Below, piece by piece: positions 1-6,704 of a DNA stretch of 8,003 nt (positions are counted from its first letter, which is position 1; each line of letters begins with the position of its first letter). The notes below the pieces were generated by a model, which had not been told where the DNA came from, ran no database searches, and saw nothing but the letters and a program-made list of their open reading frames with translations. The stretch is from Bacillota bacterium (GTDB lineage Bacteria; Bacillota; Clostridia; DSM-8532). The DNA lies in assembly GCA_023446675.1 (NCBI GenBank), contig JAEXPO010000510.1:1-8003 (forward strand), in the 5' to 3' direction. Made by a program: the position numbers and the translations under genes.

Positions 1-1319
1 ATATATTCCATACCGATATAAATGCCCCTTCGCTCCTGGCAAAGCTCCATAATATTACCCACATATTCGGTGGGAGACATGATGGTGGCCTTAACAATAG
101 GCTCTTCCATGGATTCAATAATGGTAACGTCAGGCATATTGGTGGGGTTATCCAGCTCAATGATTTCGCCGCTGGTCTTTTTTATTTTATAGATAACGCT
201 GGGAGCTGTGGTAATAAGATCCAGATTGTATTCCCGCTCTAAACGCTCCTGAATAATTTCCATGTGAAGCAGACCCAAAAAGCCGCAGCGGAAGCCAAAG
301 CCCAAAGCAACGGAGGTCTCCGGCTCAAACATGAGAGCCGCGTCGTTAAGCTGGAGTTTTTCCAGTGAATCTCTTAAATCTCCGTATTTGGAGCCGTCGG
401 CGGGGTAAATACCGCAAAAAACCATGGGAACGGCCTTCTTATAACCTTCAAGAGGCTCCTTTGCAGGCTTTTCAGTAGTGGTAATGGTATCGCCAACCCG
501 GCAGTCCCTCACGTTTTTAATGCTTCCGCACACAAAGCCCACCTCACCCGACAGAAGCCTGTCGGAAGGAATAAGCCCTCCGGGACGCATATAGCCAAGC
601 TCAGTTACGATAAATTCCTTGCCCGTATGCATCATTCGGATGGACTGGCCCAGGGCGATACTGCCCTCCTTTACCCTTACATAAGCCACGACACCCTTGT
701 AGGTATCGTAGTAGGAATCAAAAATAAGGGCGCGGGTAGGCGCGTTTTCATCCCCCTTGGGGCTTGGAACAAGCTTCACAACCTTCTTTAAAACGTCAGC
801 CACGTTCAGGCCGCTTTTAGCGGAAACCAGAGGGGCATCGGAGGCTTCAAGGCCGATAACATCCTCAATTTCGCGTTTAATTTCCTCCGGACGGGCGCTG
901 GGCAAATCCACCTTATTAATGACCGGCATGATTTCAAGATTGTGCTCAAGGGCCAAATAGACGTTGGCCAGTGTCTGAGCCTCAATACCCTGAGATGCAT
1001 CCACAACCAGAATAGCGCCTTCACAGGCTGCAATACTCCTTGAAACTTCATAATTAAAGTCCACATGTCCGGGAGTGTCAATTAAATTAAAGATATACTC
1101 CTCACCGTTCTCATCCTTATAGATCATGCGAACAGCCTGAGCCTTTATGGTAATACCCCGTTCCCGTTCAATATCCATATTGTCCAGGACCTGGGCCTCC
1201 ATTTCCCTTTCGGTAAGAGCGCCTGTGAGTTCCAGAAGCCTGTCCGCCAGAGTGGATTTACCGTGATCAATATGCGCTATGATGCAAAAATTTCTGATTC
1301 TTTCCTGTCTGTTTCCCAT
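1..1319 (-). CDS. lepA: Elongation factor 4 (LepA GTPase), 3' end cut by window edge
   Basis: Ribosome-associated translational GTPase of the EF-G/EF-Tu superfamily, thought to act on stalled or mistranslocated ribosomes and in ribosome biogenesis. About 439 residues are visible of a family norm near 600. No stop codon is reached, so the C-terminal LepA-specific domain lies beyond position 1. GTPase motifs are intact: P-loop AHIDHGKST (15-23), switch region RGIT (54-57), DTPGH (81-85), NKVD (135-138) and SAK (166-168). Further on, [14 protein letters not shown] matches the EF-G-like domain that follows. The start is the ATG at 1319, giving the typical N-terminus [25 protein letters not shown] ribosome binding site lies 7 bases upstream. 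No frameshift was seen in the visible part. The gene follows the AnfO-like gene in the same direction, 137 bases away, with its own promoter in the gap. Identification is essentially certain. Confidence 0.97.
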   Translation of the reverse strand, partial: MGNRQERIRNFCIIAHIDHGKSTLADRLLELTGALTEREMEAQVLDNMDIERERGITIKAQAVRMIYKDENGEEYIFNLIDTPGHVDFNYEVSRSIAACEGAILVVDASQGIEAQTLANVYLALEHNLEIMPVINKVDLPSARPEEIKREIEDVIGLEASDAPLVSAKSGLNVADVLKKVVKLVPSPKGDENAPTRALIFDSYYDTYKGVVAYVRVKEGSIALGQSIRMMHTGKEFIVTELGYMRPGGLIPSDRLLSGEVGFVCGSIKNVRDCRVGDTITTTEKPAKEPLEGYKKAVPMVFCGIYPADGSKYGDLRDSLEKLQLNDAALMFEPETSVALGFGFRCGFLGLLHMEIIQERLEREYNLDLITTAPSVIYKIKKTSGEIIELDNPTNMPDVTIIESMEEPIVKATIMSPTEYVGNIMELCQERRGIYIGMEY

Positions 1320-1365
1320 CCGTTAACCTCAATGCTCCGTATATTTCATGAATAGGACGTATCAA

Positions 1366-1384
1366 GCGAGGCAATGAACCTCGT
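1366..1384 (-). other. Hairpin in the lepA leader
   Basis: CGAGG (1367-1371) and CCTCG (1379-1383) form a perfect 5 bp stem around a 7-base loop, with a possible flanking G-T pair. It lies within the predicted untranslated leader of lepA, between the promoter near 1420 and the start codon at 1319. A second, imperfect inverted repeat (about 1385-1410) sits just upstream of it. No T-run follows, so it does not look like an intrinsic terminator. Function unknown; it could be chance. Confidence 0.35.
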
Positions 1385-1419
1385 GCACCGAATAGAGAAC
1401 TCTTCCGGTACGGTAACTT

Positions 1420-1428
1420 ATTATATCA
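1420..1428 (-). promoter_or_regulatory. Extended -10 promoter for lepA
   Basis: Read on the minus strand this is TGATATAAT: a perfect TATAAT hexamer (1420-1425) preceded by the TGn extension (1426-1428). No good -35 hexamer is found at 16-18 bases, which is common for extended -10 promoters. The predicted transcription start is near 1413, giving a leader of about 95 bases before lepA. This would let lepA be expressed separately from the upstream AnfO-like gene. Confidence 0.6.
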
Positions 1429-1456
1429 TAGGAGGCTGTGTCATAAAAGGGAGAGT

Positions 1457-2083
1457 TTACTTGGGTACTATTGTCACAAAGCATTCATTCATGGCTACCT
1501 GAGAGGACACGTAGGCATAGCCCATTTTATCCAGCTCCGCTTCAAACCAGGGCGGCAAATGATCCAAAACAATCTCCAGCCTCTTAAAGTCTACCTCCTT
1601 TAAAAAGGGCAGCAGCGCTTTTTTGGTGGACAGCTCCGGCCGGTTCATCAATAGGGTTTTCATGTTAAGGGAGTAGCAGCCGTCCTCCGTTGTTTTTTCC
1701 GGGAAGTAGGGATTCGTGTTCTGGGTTGCCGCTAATGCGGCATTTCTGGCCGCCTCGGCCTCTTCCTCTCTAAGTACCGCATTGAGAAAGGCTTCCGGTA
1801 CGCCGTCAATCTCATAGCTGTTAAAGTCACCGGCTTCTAAAAGATGATAAAGCTGGCCTGCAATTTCCTTTGCCACAAAAACCCGGGAATCACTGAGGGA
1901 ACTCAACATGGTGCTGATGCTCCGGCGTATATCTCCTACGCTTTTGATTTCCTTCAGGGTAAAGGGAATGGACTGCTCCACATGCCAGATATTACCAACC
2001 TTACTATAGCATTTCACATATCCTTCGTCATCCAGCCCTGCCGTTCGGCCCTGGCTTGTAACAAATACGGCGATTGATTTCAT
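1457..2083 (-). CDS. AnfO-like protein (Fe-only nitrogenase accessory family)
   Basis: The 208-residue soluble protein has no signal peptide or membrane segment. The N-terminal part (MKSIAVFVTS..., then a segment with the core RVFVAKEIAG at 67-76 and EIDGVPEAFLNAVL at 91-104) resembles my memory of the AnfO family, named for an accessory gene of the iron-only nitrogenase in Azotobacter. A Glu/Ala-rich stretch (about 107-120) then links to a C-terminal part containing LSTKKALLPFLKEVDFKRLE (151-170) and HLPPWFEAEL (175-184), which also fits the family. The biochemical role of AnfO is not established. The start chosen is the ATG at 2083 with AAGGAGG upstream (12-base spacing, slightly long). An in-frame TTG at 2107 would add 8 residues but has no well-placed binding site. 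The gene is divergent from the ZIP transporter gene and precedes lepA. No nitrogenase genes are visible, so a different role is likely. The family call rests on recall, without a database search. Confidence 0.6.
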   Translation of the reverse strand: MKSIAVFVTSQGRTAGLDDEGYVKCYSKVGNIWHVEQSIPFTLKEIKSVGDIRRSISTMLSSLSDSRVFVAKEIAGQLYHLLEAGDFNSYEIDGVPEAFLNAVLREEEAEAARNAALAATQNTNPYFPEKTTEDGCYSLNMKTLLMNRPELSTKKALLPFLKEVDFKRLEIVLDHLPPWFEAELDKMGYAYVSSQVAMNECFVTIVPK

Positions 2084-2145
2084 CGATTCAGCCGGCCTCC
2101 TTTTCAACCTTTGAAAATCCGTCTAACATGGCTTTATTGCCGCTA

Positions 2146-2174
2146 ATTATACCTTATGCCCGAGGGAATTTCAA
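2146..2174 (-). promoter_or_regulatory. Promoter of the AnfO-like gene
   Basis: On the minus strand, a -35 TTGAAA (2169-2174) is separated by exactly 17 bases from a perfect -10 TATAAT (2146-2151). This is a near-consensus housekeeping sigma promoter. Transcription should begin near 2139, giving a leader of about 55 bases that contains the AAGGAGG binding site (2096-2102). No clear operator overlaps it. It is the best promoter in the window. Confidence 0.75.
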
Positions 2175-2332
2175 ATGAAAAGTTCAGTGCTGTGAGACCA
2201 TCCCTTTTTGCTGTTTTCCAATGCCTAAACCAGGCTGTAGCCGTAACCCAAGCGGACTATATGCCCCCAACTATAACCAATAGGCAGGAAGCGGGTTTCA
2301 TTCATCATATTTGGCAGGATTACCGACTATGC

Positions 2333-2343
2333 TATAAAGGTGA
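2333..2343 (+). promoter_or_regulatory. Ribosome binding site deciding the transporter start
   Basis: AAAGGTGA (2336-2343) matches the 3' end of 16S rRNA and lies 8 bases before the ATG at 2352. The same bases overlap a possible weak promoter: TTGGCA (2311-2316), a 16-base spacer, then TATAAA (2333-2338). If that promoter were the real one, transcription would start near 2345. This site would then be left out, and translation would begin at the downstream ATG at 2370, which has a weaker AAGG. The two readings exclude each other; I favour the ribosome binding site. Confidence 0.5.
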
Positions 2344-2351
2344 GTCCTTTT

Positions 2352-3227
2352 ATGATCAAGGCTTTAATTATGAATTTTCATACTTCCTTAATGGCTATTT
2401 TGACAGCCCTGCTTGCAGGGCTCTGCACCGGGCTTGGAGGCATCCTGGTTCTGCTTTTTAAGCGCATCCCTGAAAAAATGCTGTCCCTGATGCTGGGCTT
2501 TTCCGCCGGAATAATGCTTTACCTGTCCTTTATAGAGATATACGAGGAAGCCCAATCCCTTCTTGTCAGCACTCAGGGAGACCTTAAAGGAAAGCTCGTC
2601 ACGGTCCTGGCCTTTTTTTTGGGCGCCCTTATCACCGTACTCATCCATGAGGGGGTACCGGAACCGGCCCTTACCCATTCACCTTTTTCTTTTGATGCCA
2701 ATGACAGCCTTACCGGAAAAGGCTCAGCCATTCTTTCAGCTTCCAGGTTCAAAGGGCTTGGACGCATTTACAAAACAGGTGTTTTTACAGCTTTGGCCGT
2801 AACGCTCCATAATTTCCCCGAGGGCATGGCAGCTTACATTTCAGGCATCAAGAGCACGGGGCTTGGCACCTCCATCGCACTTGCCATTGCCATACATAAT
2901 GTTCCCGAGGGGGTGGCCATTGCAGTTCCCGTTTATTATGCCACCGGCTCAAGGAAAAAAGCCTTTTCCATGGCAATCCTTTCAGGCTTGTCCGAACCCC
3001 TGGGAGCTCTGTTAACCGCACTCATCCTGGGTCCTGTCATTACCGATTTTTTATTCGGTGTAATACTTGGCGCGGTAGCCGGAATTATGGTTATTATCTC
3101 CATAATAGAGCTTCTTCCCGCCGCCCGGGAATCGGGAGGAAACTTTTTATCCGTTATGGGGCTTCTTATGGGAATGGCTGTTATGGCAGCCAGTATTCTG
3201 TTTCTTGGCCTTGGCCCAATAAACTGA
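2352..3227 (+). CDS. zupT: ZIP-family metal transporter (ZupT-like)
   Basis: Integral membrane protein of 291 residues that imports divalent metal ions. Zinc is the usual substrate, while the ZupT group also takes iron, manganese and cobalt. About eight hydrophobic segments are visible (roughly 12-34, 42-62, 83-100, 143-165, 170-195, 205-228, 232-256, 265-288). The diagnostic metal-site motifs of helices 4 and 5 are both present: HNFPEG (153-158) and HNVPEG (182-187). SGLSEPLGA (211-219) and IIELLP (251-256) are further conserved stretches. A loop at about 101-140, longer than a simple turn, separates helices 3 and 4. The length slightly exceeds E. coli ZupT (257). The start is the ATG at 2352, supported by AAAGGTGA. 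A GTG at 2340 (295 residues) and an ATG at 2370 (285 residues) are alternatives. No Zur or Fur operator was recognised. It converges with the DUF1540 gene. Confidence 0.9.
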   Translation: MIKALIMNFHTSLMAILTALLAGLCTGLGGILVLLFKRIPEKMLSLMLGFSAGIMLYLSFIEIYEEAQSLLVSTQGDLKGKLVTVLAFFLGALITVLIHEGVPEPALTHSPFSFDANDSLTGKGSAILSASRFKGLGRIYKTGVFTALAVTLHNFPEGMAAYISGIKSTGLGTSIALAIAIHNVPEGVAIAVPVYYATGSRKKAFSMAILSGLSEPLGALLTALILGPVITDFLFGVILGAVAGIMVIISIIELLPAARESGGNFLSVMGLLMGMAVMAASILFLGLGPIN

Positions 3228-3245
3228 AATTAAACAGTATAGAAA

Positions 3246-3268
3246 AAGGATCGGCATTGCCGATCCTT
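3246..3268 (-). terminator. Rho-independent terminator between convergent genes
   Basis: A perfect stem, AAGGATCGGC (3246-3255) paired with GCCGATCCTT (3259-3268), encloses a 3-base loop. Read on the minus strand the GC-rich stem runs straight into TTTTT (3243-3247), so it should end the unit coming from the DUF1540 gene and perhaps the whole pur operon. On the plus strand the tract after the stem is only TTCATGCT, so termination of the transporter transcript would be weaker. A further 6 bp inverted repeat (GCTGTC 3272-3277 with GACAGC 3292-3297) lies next to it. Confidence 0.8.
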
Positions 3269-3307
3269 CATGCTGTCAAGAAAGTACGCCGGACAGCTCA
3301 GCCTTGC

Positions 3308-3466
3308 TTATTCCTTCTGGAAGCTTGCACATTCCGTATCCTTTTCAGCTACAGCAGCACTGCCGCATTTGGATACGTTAATCCTGTCCAGATTACAAAG
3401 CTGCTCATTTTTTGCATGATACCTGCATTCCGTTACGGAACATCCGATGGATTTGTTTGGTCCCAT
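3308..3466 (-). CDS. Small cysteine-rich DUF1540 protein
   Basis: This 52-residue protein carries one DUF1540 unit over nearly its full length. IGCSVTECRYH (7-17) is followed by LCNLDRINV (23-31) and TECASF (44-49). Cysteines 9, 14, 24 and 46 fit the conserved family spacing and could bind a metal ion; Cys34 is extra. DUF1540 proteins are short, common in Clostridia and of unknown function, and metal binding is an inference from the cysteine pattern. The start is the ATG at 3466, preceded at 7 bases by TAGGAGGTGA (3471-3480), one of the strongest ribosome binding sites in the window. An in-frame ATG at 3490 would place this site inside the coding region and is rejected. The gene lies 174 bases downstream of purD in the same direction. 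No terminator with a T-run separates them, so read-through from the pur operon is plausible. It is followed by a strong terminator. Confidence 0.85.
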   Translation of the reverse strand: MGPNKSIGCSVTECRYHAKNEQLCNLDRINVSKCGSAAVAEKDTECASFQKE

Positions 3467-3494
3467 ACTTTCACCTCCTAAACAGCACACTTAA

Positions 3495-3545
3495 GTTCCC
3501 CCAACTTACGGAGAACCTGTGTCCAAAAAAATCTTTGAACACAAG
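3495..3545 (-). other. Tandem hairpins in the purD to DUF1540 spacer
   Basis: In the minus-strand transcript the first hairpin pairs 3534-3545 with 3516-3527: 12 pairs including two G-U, with a 6-base loop. A second pairs 3510-3516 with 3495-3501: 7 pairs including one G-U, around an 8-base loop. The two share only base 3516. The wobble pairs work on the minus-strand RNA but would be mismatches on the plus strand, which points to a minus-strand RNA element. No T-run follows either stem, so they do not look like terminators. They end 14 bases upstream of the DUF1540 ribosome binding site. Confidence 0.5.
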
Positions 3546-3640
3546 CTTATTATGCCACCCGAAGGGTTGAGTTTATGCTACAAAATGTTTTCCTGAAAGT
3601 ATGGAACAATTTATTTTTTATGCAGCTTAACATAGTCTTT

Positions 3641-4900
3641 TTATTTTATACCGATATCCATTCGGTAATGTGCTCCAGAAAAATGGATTTTTTTTACAGC
3701 TGCATAAGCTTTTTCCCGAGCCTTTTCAAAATCCGGAGCCACCGCCGTTATCCCCAGAACACGACCGCCGGCGGTGAGGATTTTTCCCTCCTTCAGGCTT
3801 GTGCCCGCATGGAACACCACCACATCCTTGTCCCCGGCGGCTTCCTTGAGGCCGGTAATTTCAAAGCCTGTGGCATATTCCTCCGGATAGCCGCCGGAAG
3901 CCATGATAACGCAAACCGCAGGCTCCTCTCGCCATTCAAGGGAAATGGTGTGAAGCTTTTCATACACCACGGCATCAAAAATATCCAATAAATCGGTTTT
4001 AAGGCGTGTAAGAACCACCTGAGCTTCCGGATCCCCGAAACGGGCATTGTATTCCACCACTTTGGGCCCTTTTGGGGTTAGCATAAGTCCAAAATAAATA
4101 ATGCCCTTAAAGGTGAGGCCTTCCCTGTTAAGTGCCTCAAGCGTGGGAAGATAAATGGTTTCCATGCAAGTCTGCGCTATGGCGTCCGAATAAACCCGGC
4201 TGGGAGAAAAGGTACCCATCCCCCCCGTATTAAGGCCCTGATCGTTGTCAAAGGCACGTTTGTGATCCTGTGCGCTGACCATAGGCAGGAGTGTTTTTCC
4301 GTCGGTAAAGGCCAGCACCGAAACCTCGGGGCCCGTCATGAACTCCTCGACAACGATTCGGGAGCCTGAGCTTCCGAACTTTTTGTCCTCCATAAGCTCC
4401 CTTACGCCGTCCAATGCGGCTTCCCGTGTTTCGCAGATAAGTACGCCCTTACCGGCAGCCAGGCCGTCGGCTTTAAGTACCAGCGGCAGCGACGCCTCAC
4501 GAACGTAGTCCAGAGCCTCCGGACTGTCGGTAAAGGCTCTGTAGTCAGCCGTCGGTATGCCGTATTTTGCCATTAAAGCCTTTGAAAAGGCCTTGCTGGA
4601 TTCTATCATAGCCGCCTGGCTCACCGGACCGAAGGCCCGGATGCCTGCGGCCTCGAGGGCGTCCACCATGCCGTCGGCGAGAGGACCTTCCGGAGCCACG
4701 ACCACCAAATCCAACGCCTTTTCTTTTGAAAAGCGTACTATACCCTCTATATCCGTTACCTTAATATCAACCAAACGGGCAATTTCCGAAATTCCACCGT
4801 TGCCCGGAGCGCAGTAAAGCTCCGTTATCCTGCTGCTTTGGCTCAGCTTCCACAAAATCGTGTGTTCCCTGCCGCCATTTCCGATTACCATAACCTTCAT
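3641..4900 (-). CDS. purD: Phosphoribosylamine-glycine ligase (GAR synthetase)
   Basis: Cytosolic enzyme of step 2 of purine biosynthesis: 5-phosphoribosylamine + glycine + ATP gives GAR + ADP + phosphate. The 419 residues match family length (about 420-430). It has the ATP-grasp layout. The N-domain opens with VIGNGGREH (5-13). The ATP-grasp part has KADGLAAGKGV (143-153), DHKRAFDNDQGLNTGGMG (212-229) and EYNARFGDPEAQ (283-294), the last carrying metal and nucleotide ligands. The C-domain has HAGT (364-367), TAGGRVLGI (376-384) and the ending YRMDIG. The start is the ATG at 4900 with GGGAGG (4910-4915) 9 bases upstream. The open frame extends back to 5008, but those extra residues overlap purN and lack similarity to PurD. 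It lies 14 bases after purN, so the two are co-transcribed. purH, often placed between these two, is missing. Confidence 0.98.
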   Translation of the reverse strand: MKVMVIGNGGREHTILWKLSQSSRITELYCAPGNGGISEIARLVDIKVTDIEGIVRFSKEKALDLVVVAPEGPLADGMVDALEAAGIRAFGPVSQAAMIESSKAFSKALMAKYGIPTADYRAFTDSPEALDYVREASLPLVLKADGLAAGKGVLICETREAALDGVRELMEDKKFGSSGSRIVVEEFMTGPEVSVLAFTDGKTLLPMVSAQDHKRAFDNDQGLNTGGMGTFSPSRVYSDAIAQTCMETIYLPTLEALNREGLTFKGIIYFGLMLTPKGPKVVEYNARFGDPEAQVVLTRLKTDLLDIFDAVVYEKLHTISLEWREEPAVCVIMASGGYPEEYATGFEITGLKEAAGDKDVVVFHAGTSLKEGKILTAGGRVLGITAVAPDFEKAREKAYAAVKKIHFSGAHYRMDIGIK

Positions 4901-4909
4901 GGGTGAATG

Positions 4910-4917
4910 CCTCCCTA
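4910..4917 (-). promoter_or_regulatory. purD ribosome binding site overlapping the purN stop
   Basis: On the minus strand the purN stop codon TAG (4917-4915) runs directly into GGGAGG (4915-4910), 9 bases before the purD ATG. This fixes the purD start at 4900 rather than the longer open frame beginning at 5008. It also suggests that ribosomes finishing purN can re-initiate on purD, coupling the two. Confidence 0.75.
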
Positions 4918-5550
4918 AATCCCAGTTTGAAGAACCCGCACATGACGGCCCTTTACTTCCAGCCTGCCCTGTGAAAACAGTCTTATAGCTTCGGGAAGAA
5001 GATGCCACTCCGCCTCTTCCATCACCCGAAGCTGGAGGCTTTCAGGTGTATCAGCCTCCTGGACCTCCACTGCTTTTTGAAAAATAATAGGCCCCGAATC
5101 ATATTCCGGCTCCACAAAATGCACGGTGGCACCGGTTACCTTAACCCCTGCCTCCAGTGCCTTCTGATGGGGAACAATCCCATAATAGCCCTTTCCGCAG
5201 AAGGACGGAATGAGTGAAGGGTGAACATTGATAATTTTATTGGCGTAAGCCTTTACAAAGCCTTCGCCCAAAAGGCTTAAATAACCTGCCAGAACAACCA
5301 GGTCCGGCTTATAGGGTGCAACCGTGCCTATGAGCGCTTCATCAAAGGCCTCCATATGGGAAAAGCTCTTTCGTGATACCACATGGGTTGGAATTCCCTG
5401 TTTTTTTGCTCTTTCAAGAGCAAATACCCCGTCCTTGCTGGAAATGACGGCAACCACCCCACATCCGGGGAGCCTGCCGTCTTCAATGCGATCCAGTATT
5501 GCCTGAAGGTTTGTTCCTCCGCCGGAAACAAAAACACATATCCTCAGCAT
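4915..5550 (-). CDS. purN: Phosphoribosylglycinamide formyltransferase (GAR transformylase)
   Basis: Transfers a formyl group from 10-formyltetrahydrofolate to GAR, giving FGAR (step 3 of purine synthesis) in the cytosol. The 211 residues agree with the PurN family (about 190-215). Visible motifs are the phosphate-binding N-terminus [13 protein letters not shown] (7-19), LAGYLSLL (87-94), the catalytic [11 protein letters not shown] (107-117) with Asn108 and His110, and [11 protein letters not shown] (147-157) with Asp151. These correspond to the Asn106/His108/Asp144 triad of E. coli PurN. The loop GKGYYG after the Asn-His motif is the variant seen in Gram-positive enzymes. The start is the ATG at 5550. 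It overlaps the end of purM by 7 bases, with GGGAG 11 bases upstream inside purM, so translational coupling is likely. This is the folate-dependent enzyme, not the formate-using PurT. Confidence 0.97.
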   Translation of the reverse strand: MLRICVFVSGGGTNLQAILDRIEDGRLPGCGVVAVISSKDGVFALERAKKQGIPTHVVSRKSFSHMEAFDEALIGTVAPYKPDLVVLAGYLSLLGEGFVKAYANKIINVHPSLIPSFCGKGYYGIVPHQKALEAGVKVTGATVHFVEPEYDSGPIIFQKAVEVQEADTPESLQLRVMEEAEWHLLPEAIRLFSQGRLEVKGRHVRVLQTGI

Positions 5551-6566
5551 AGCCGGATGGGCTCCCTGCCCTCTGCCGCCTCACCGATAATGTATGCCTT
5601 TTCTCCCAGAGCTTCCGCAGCCTTAACCACAGCCTCTGCCTGCTTTGCAGGCACTGCGAGCACCATGCCGATACCCATATTGAAGGTATTGTACATATCC
5701 TCTTCAGGTACGGAGCCTGCTTCCATAATAAGATTAAAGATTGGGAGTACAGGCCAGGAGCCTTTGCGGATAACCACCTGAGTATTTTCAGGCATCATCC
5801 GGGGCAGGTTTTCAATAAAGCCGCCGCCTGTAACATGGGCAACCCCGCGAATATCAAACTCGGCCATCAGCTTAAGTACTGTTTTTACGTATATCCGGGT
5901 AGGCTTTAAAAGGGTTTCTCCCAGGCTTTCGCCTAATTTTTCATTAAAGCCCTTCAAATCGCCGCTTTCAAGATTGAAGATTTTACGTACCAGAGAGTAG
6001 CCGTTGCTGTGTATGCCCGAGGAAGCCAGGCCTACCAGCTTGTCTCCTGGCCGGATTTTTTGTCCGTCAATAAGTTTTTCGCCGTCGGCAATACCAACCA
6101 CAAAACCGGCCAGATCATATTCATCTTCCGGGTAAAAACCGGGCATTTCTGCCGTTTCCCCGCCGATTAGCGCACAGCCTGCCTGAATGCAGCCGTCGGC
6201 TACCCCTTTTACAATTTGCTCCACACGCTCGGGAATAAGCTTTCCCTGGGCGACGTAATCCAGAAAGAACAAGGGCTGAGCGCCGCTGCAAACCACATCG
6301 TTGGCGCACATGGCCACGCAGTCGATACCCACGGTATCATGCTTGTCCATAAGAAAGGCCAGCTTCAGCTTTGTTCCAACACCGTCGGTGCCGGATACCA
6401 GCACCGGTTTTTTATAACTGAAGGCTTCCAGACTGAAAAGGCCTCCAAAACCGCCCAGCCCGGTAAGCACCTCCGGACGCATGGTTTTCCCCACATGGGA
6501 TTTCATAAGCTCAACCGCCTTGTAACCTGCGGTAACATCCACACCGGCTTCCTTATATGTTGCCAT
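5544..6566 (-). CDS. purM: Phosphoribosylformylglycinamidine cyclo-ligase (AIR synthetase)
   Basis: Step 5 of purine synthesis: ATP-dependent ring closure of FGAM to AIR in the cytosol; the family forms homodimers. The 340 residues match the usual 340-350. It belongs to the PurM/PurL/SelD/ThiL/HypE ATP-binding superfamily. Motifs are SGTDGVGTK (58-66), an aspartate/asparagine-rich stretch with [17 protein letters not shown] (82-98), GGETAEMPG (135-143), [13 protein letters not shown] (182-194), [13 protein letters not shown] (244-256) and NMGIGM (296-301). I chose the ATG at 6566, giving [11 protein letters not shown], with AAAGGG (6576-6581) 9 bases upstream. A GTG at 6590 would add 8 residues but has no clear ribosome binding site. 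The preceding 127-base spacer to purF contains a long inverted repeat and a weak possible promoter. Confidence 0.98.
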   Translation of the reverse strand: MATYKEAGVDVTAGYKAVELMKSHVGKTMRPEVLTGLGGFGGLFSLEAFSYKKPVLVSGTDGVGTKLKLAFLMDKHDTVGIDCVAMCANDVVCSGAQPLFFLDYVAQGKLIPERVEQIVKGVADGCIQAGCALIGGETAEMPGFYPEDEYDLAGFVVGIADGEKLIDGQKIRPGDKLVGLASSGIHSNGYSLVRKIFNLESGDLKGFNEKLGESLGETLLKPTRIYVKTVLKLMAEFDIRGVAHVTGGGFIENLPRMMPENTQVVIRKGSWPVLPIFNLIMEAGSVPEEDMYNTFNMGIGMVLAVPAKQAEAVVKAAEALGEKAYIIGEAAEGREPIRLC

Positions 6567-6593
6567 AGTCACATACCCTTTCAACAACACTGT

Positions 6594-6656
6594 GTATTTA
6601 TCCAGGAGAGGTCTTTCTATTACACTGTTTAGTCCTTCCTGTCCGCAAATAAATAC
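6594..6656 (-). other. Imperfect stem-loop in the purF-purM spacer
   Basis: In the minus-strand transcript an outer 8 bp perfect stem pairs GTATTTAT (6656-6649) with ATAAATAC (6601-6594). After an asymmetric internal loop of 7 by 1 bases, an inner stem pairs CAGGAAGG with CCTCTCCTG, giving 8 pairs with one bulged C. A 22-base loop closes it. The element ends 27 bases before the purM ATG and leaves the AAAGGG binding site free. It has no following T-run, so it is not a standard terminator. It does not match a purine riboswitch core that I recognise. Confidence 0.45.
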
Positions 6657-6674
6657 CCAAGCTTAATTATTTTC

Positions 6675-6704
6675 ATAATATCAAAGAAACGCTTTAATCG
6701 TGAA
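6675..6704 (-). promoter_or_regulatory. Weak possible internal promoter for purM-purN-purD
   Basis: On the minus strand TGATATTAT (6683-6675) is an extended -10 with five of six consensus bases in the hexamer. An 18-base spacer separates it from TTCACG (6699-6704), a poor -35 lying inside the last codons of purF. It could give some purF-independent transcription of the downstream genes, but AT-rich spacers often produce such matches. Confidence 0.25.

Noticed and set aside
2156..2461. Open frame of 101 codons on the plus strand across the AnfO/transporter spacer
   Set aside because: It has no ribosome binding site, begins inside the minus-strand promoter, and overlaps the well-supported transporter gene in another frame. 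Its composition looks like a shadow frame.
3553..3567. Small inverted repeat ACCC-GAA-GGGT downstream of purD as a terminator
   Set aside because: The stem is only 4 bp and no T-run follows on the minus strand, so it cannot be supported as the purD terminator.
3575..3991. Plus-strand open frame of 138 codons opposite purD
   Set aside because: It lies almost entirely antisense to a complete purD with all motifs, has no ribosome binding site and encodes nothing recognisable.
4901..5008. N-terminal extension of purD by 36 residues
   Set aside because: The extension overlaps purN and is unlike PurD, whereas the ATG at 4900 has a well-placed GGGAGG and gives the standard MKVMVIGNGGREH start.
5544..5550. 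7-base overlap of purM and purN as a possible frameshift or fusion
   Set aside because: Both proteins are complete with normal ends and starts. Short overlaps are ordinary translational coupling in operons.
6567..6590. purM starting at the GTG at 6590
   Set aside because: No clear ribosome binding site precedes the GTG, and the ATG at 6566 has AAAGGG at 9 bases and gives the usual PurM length.
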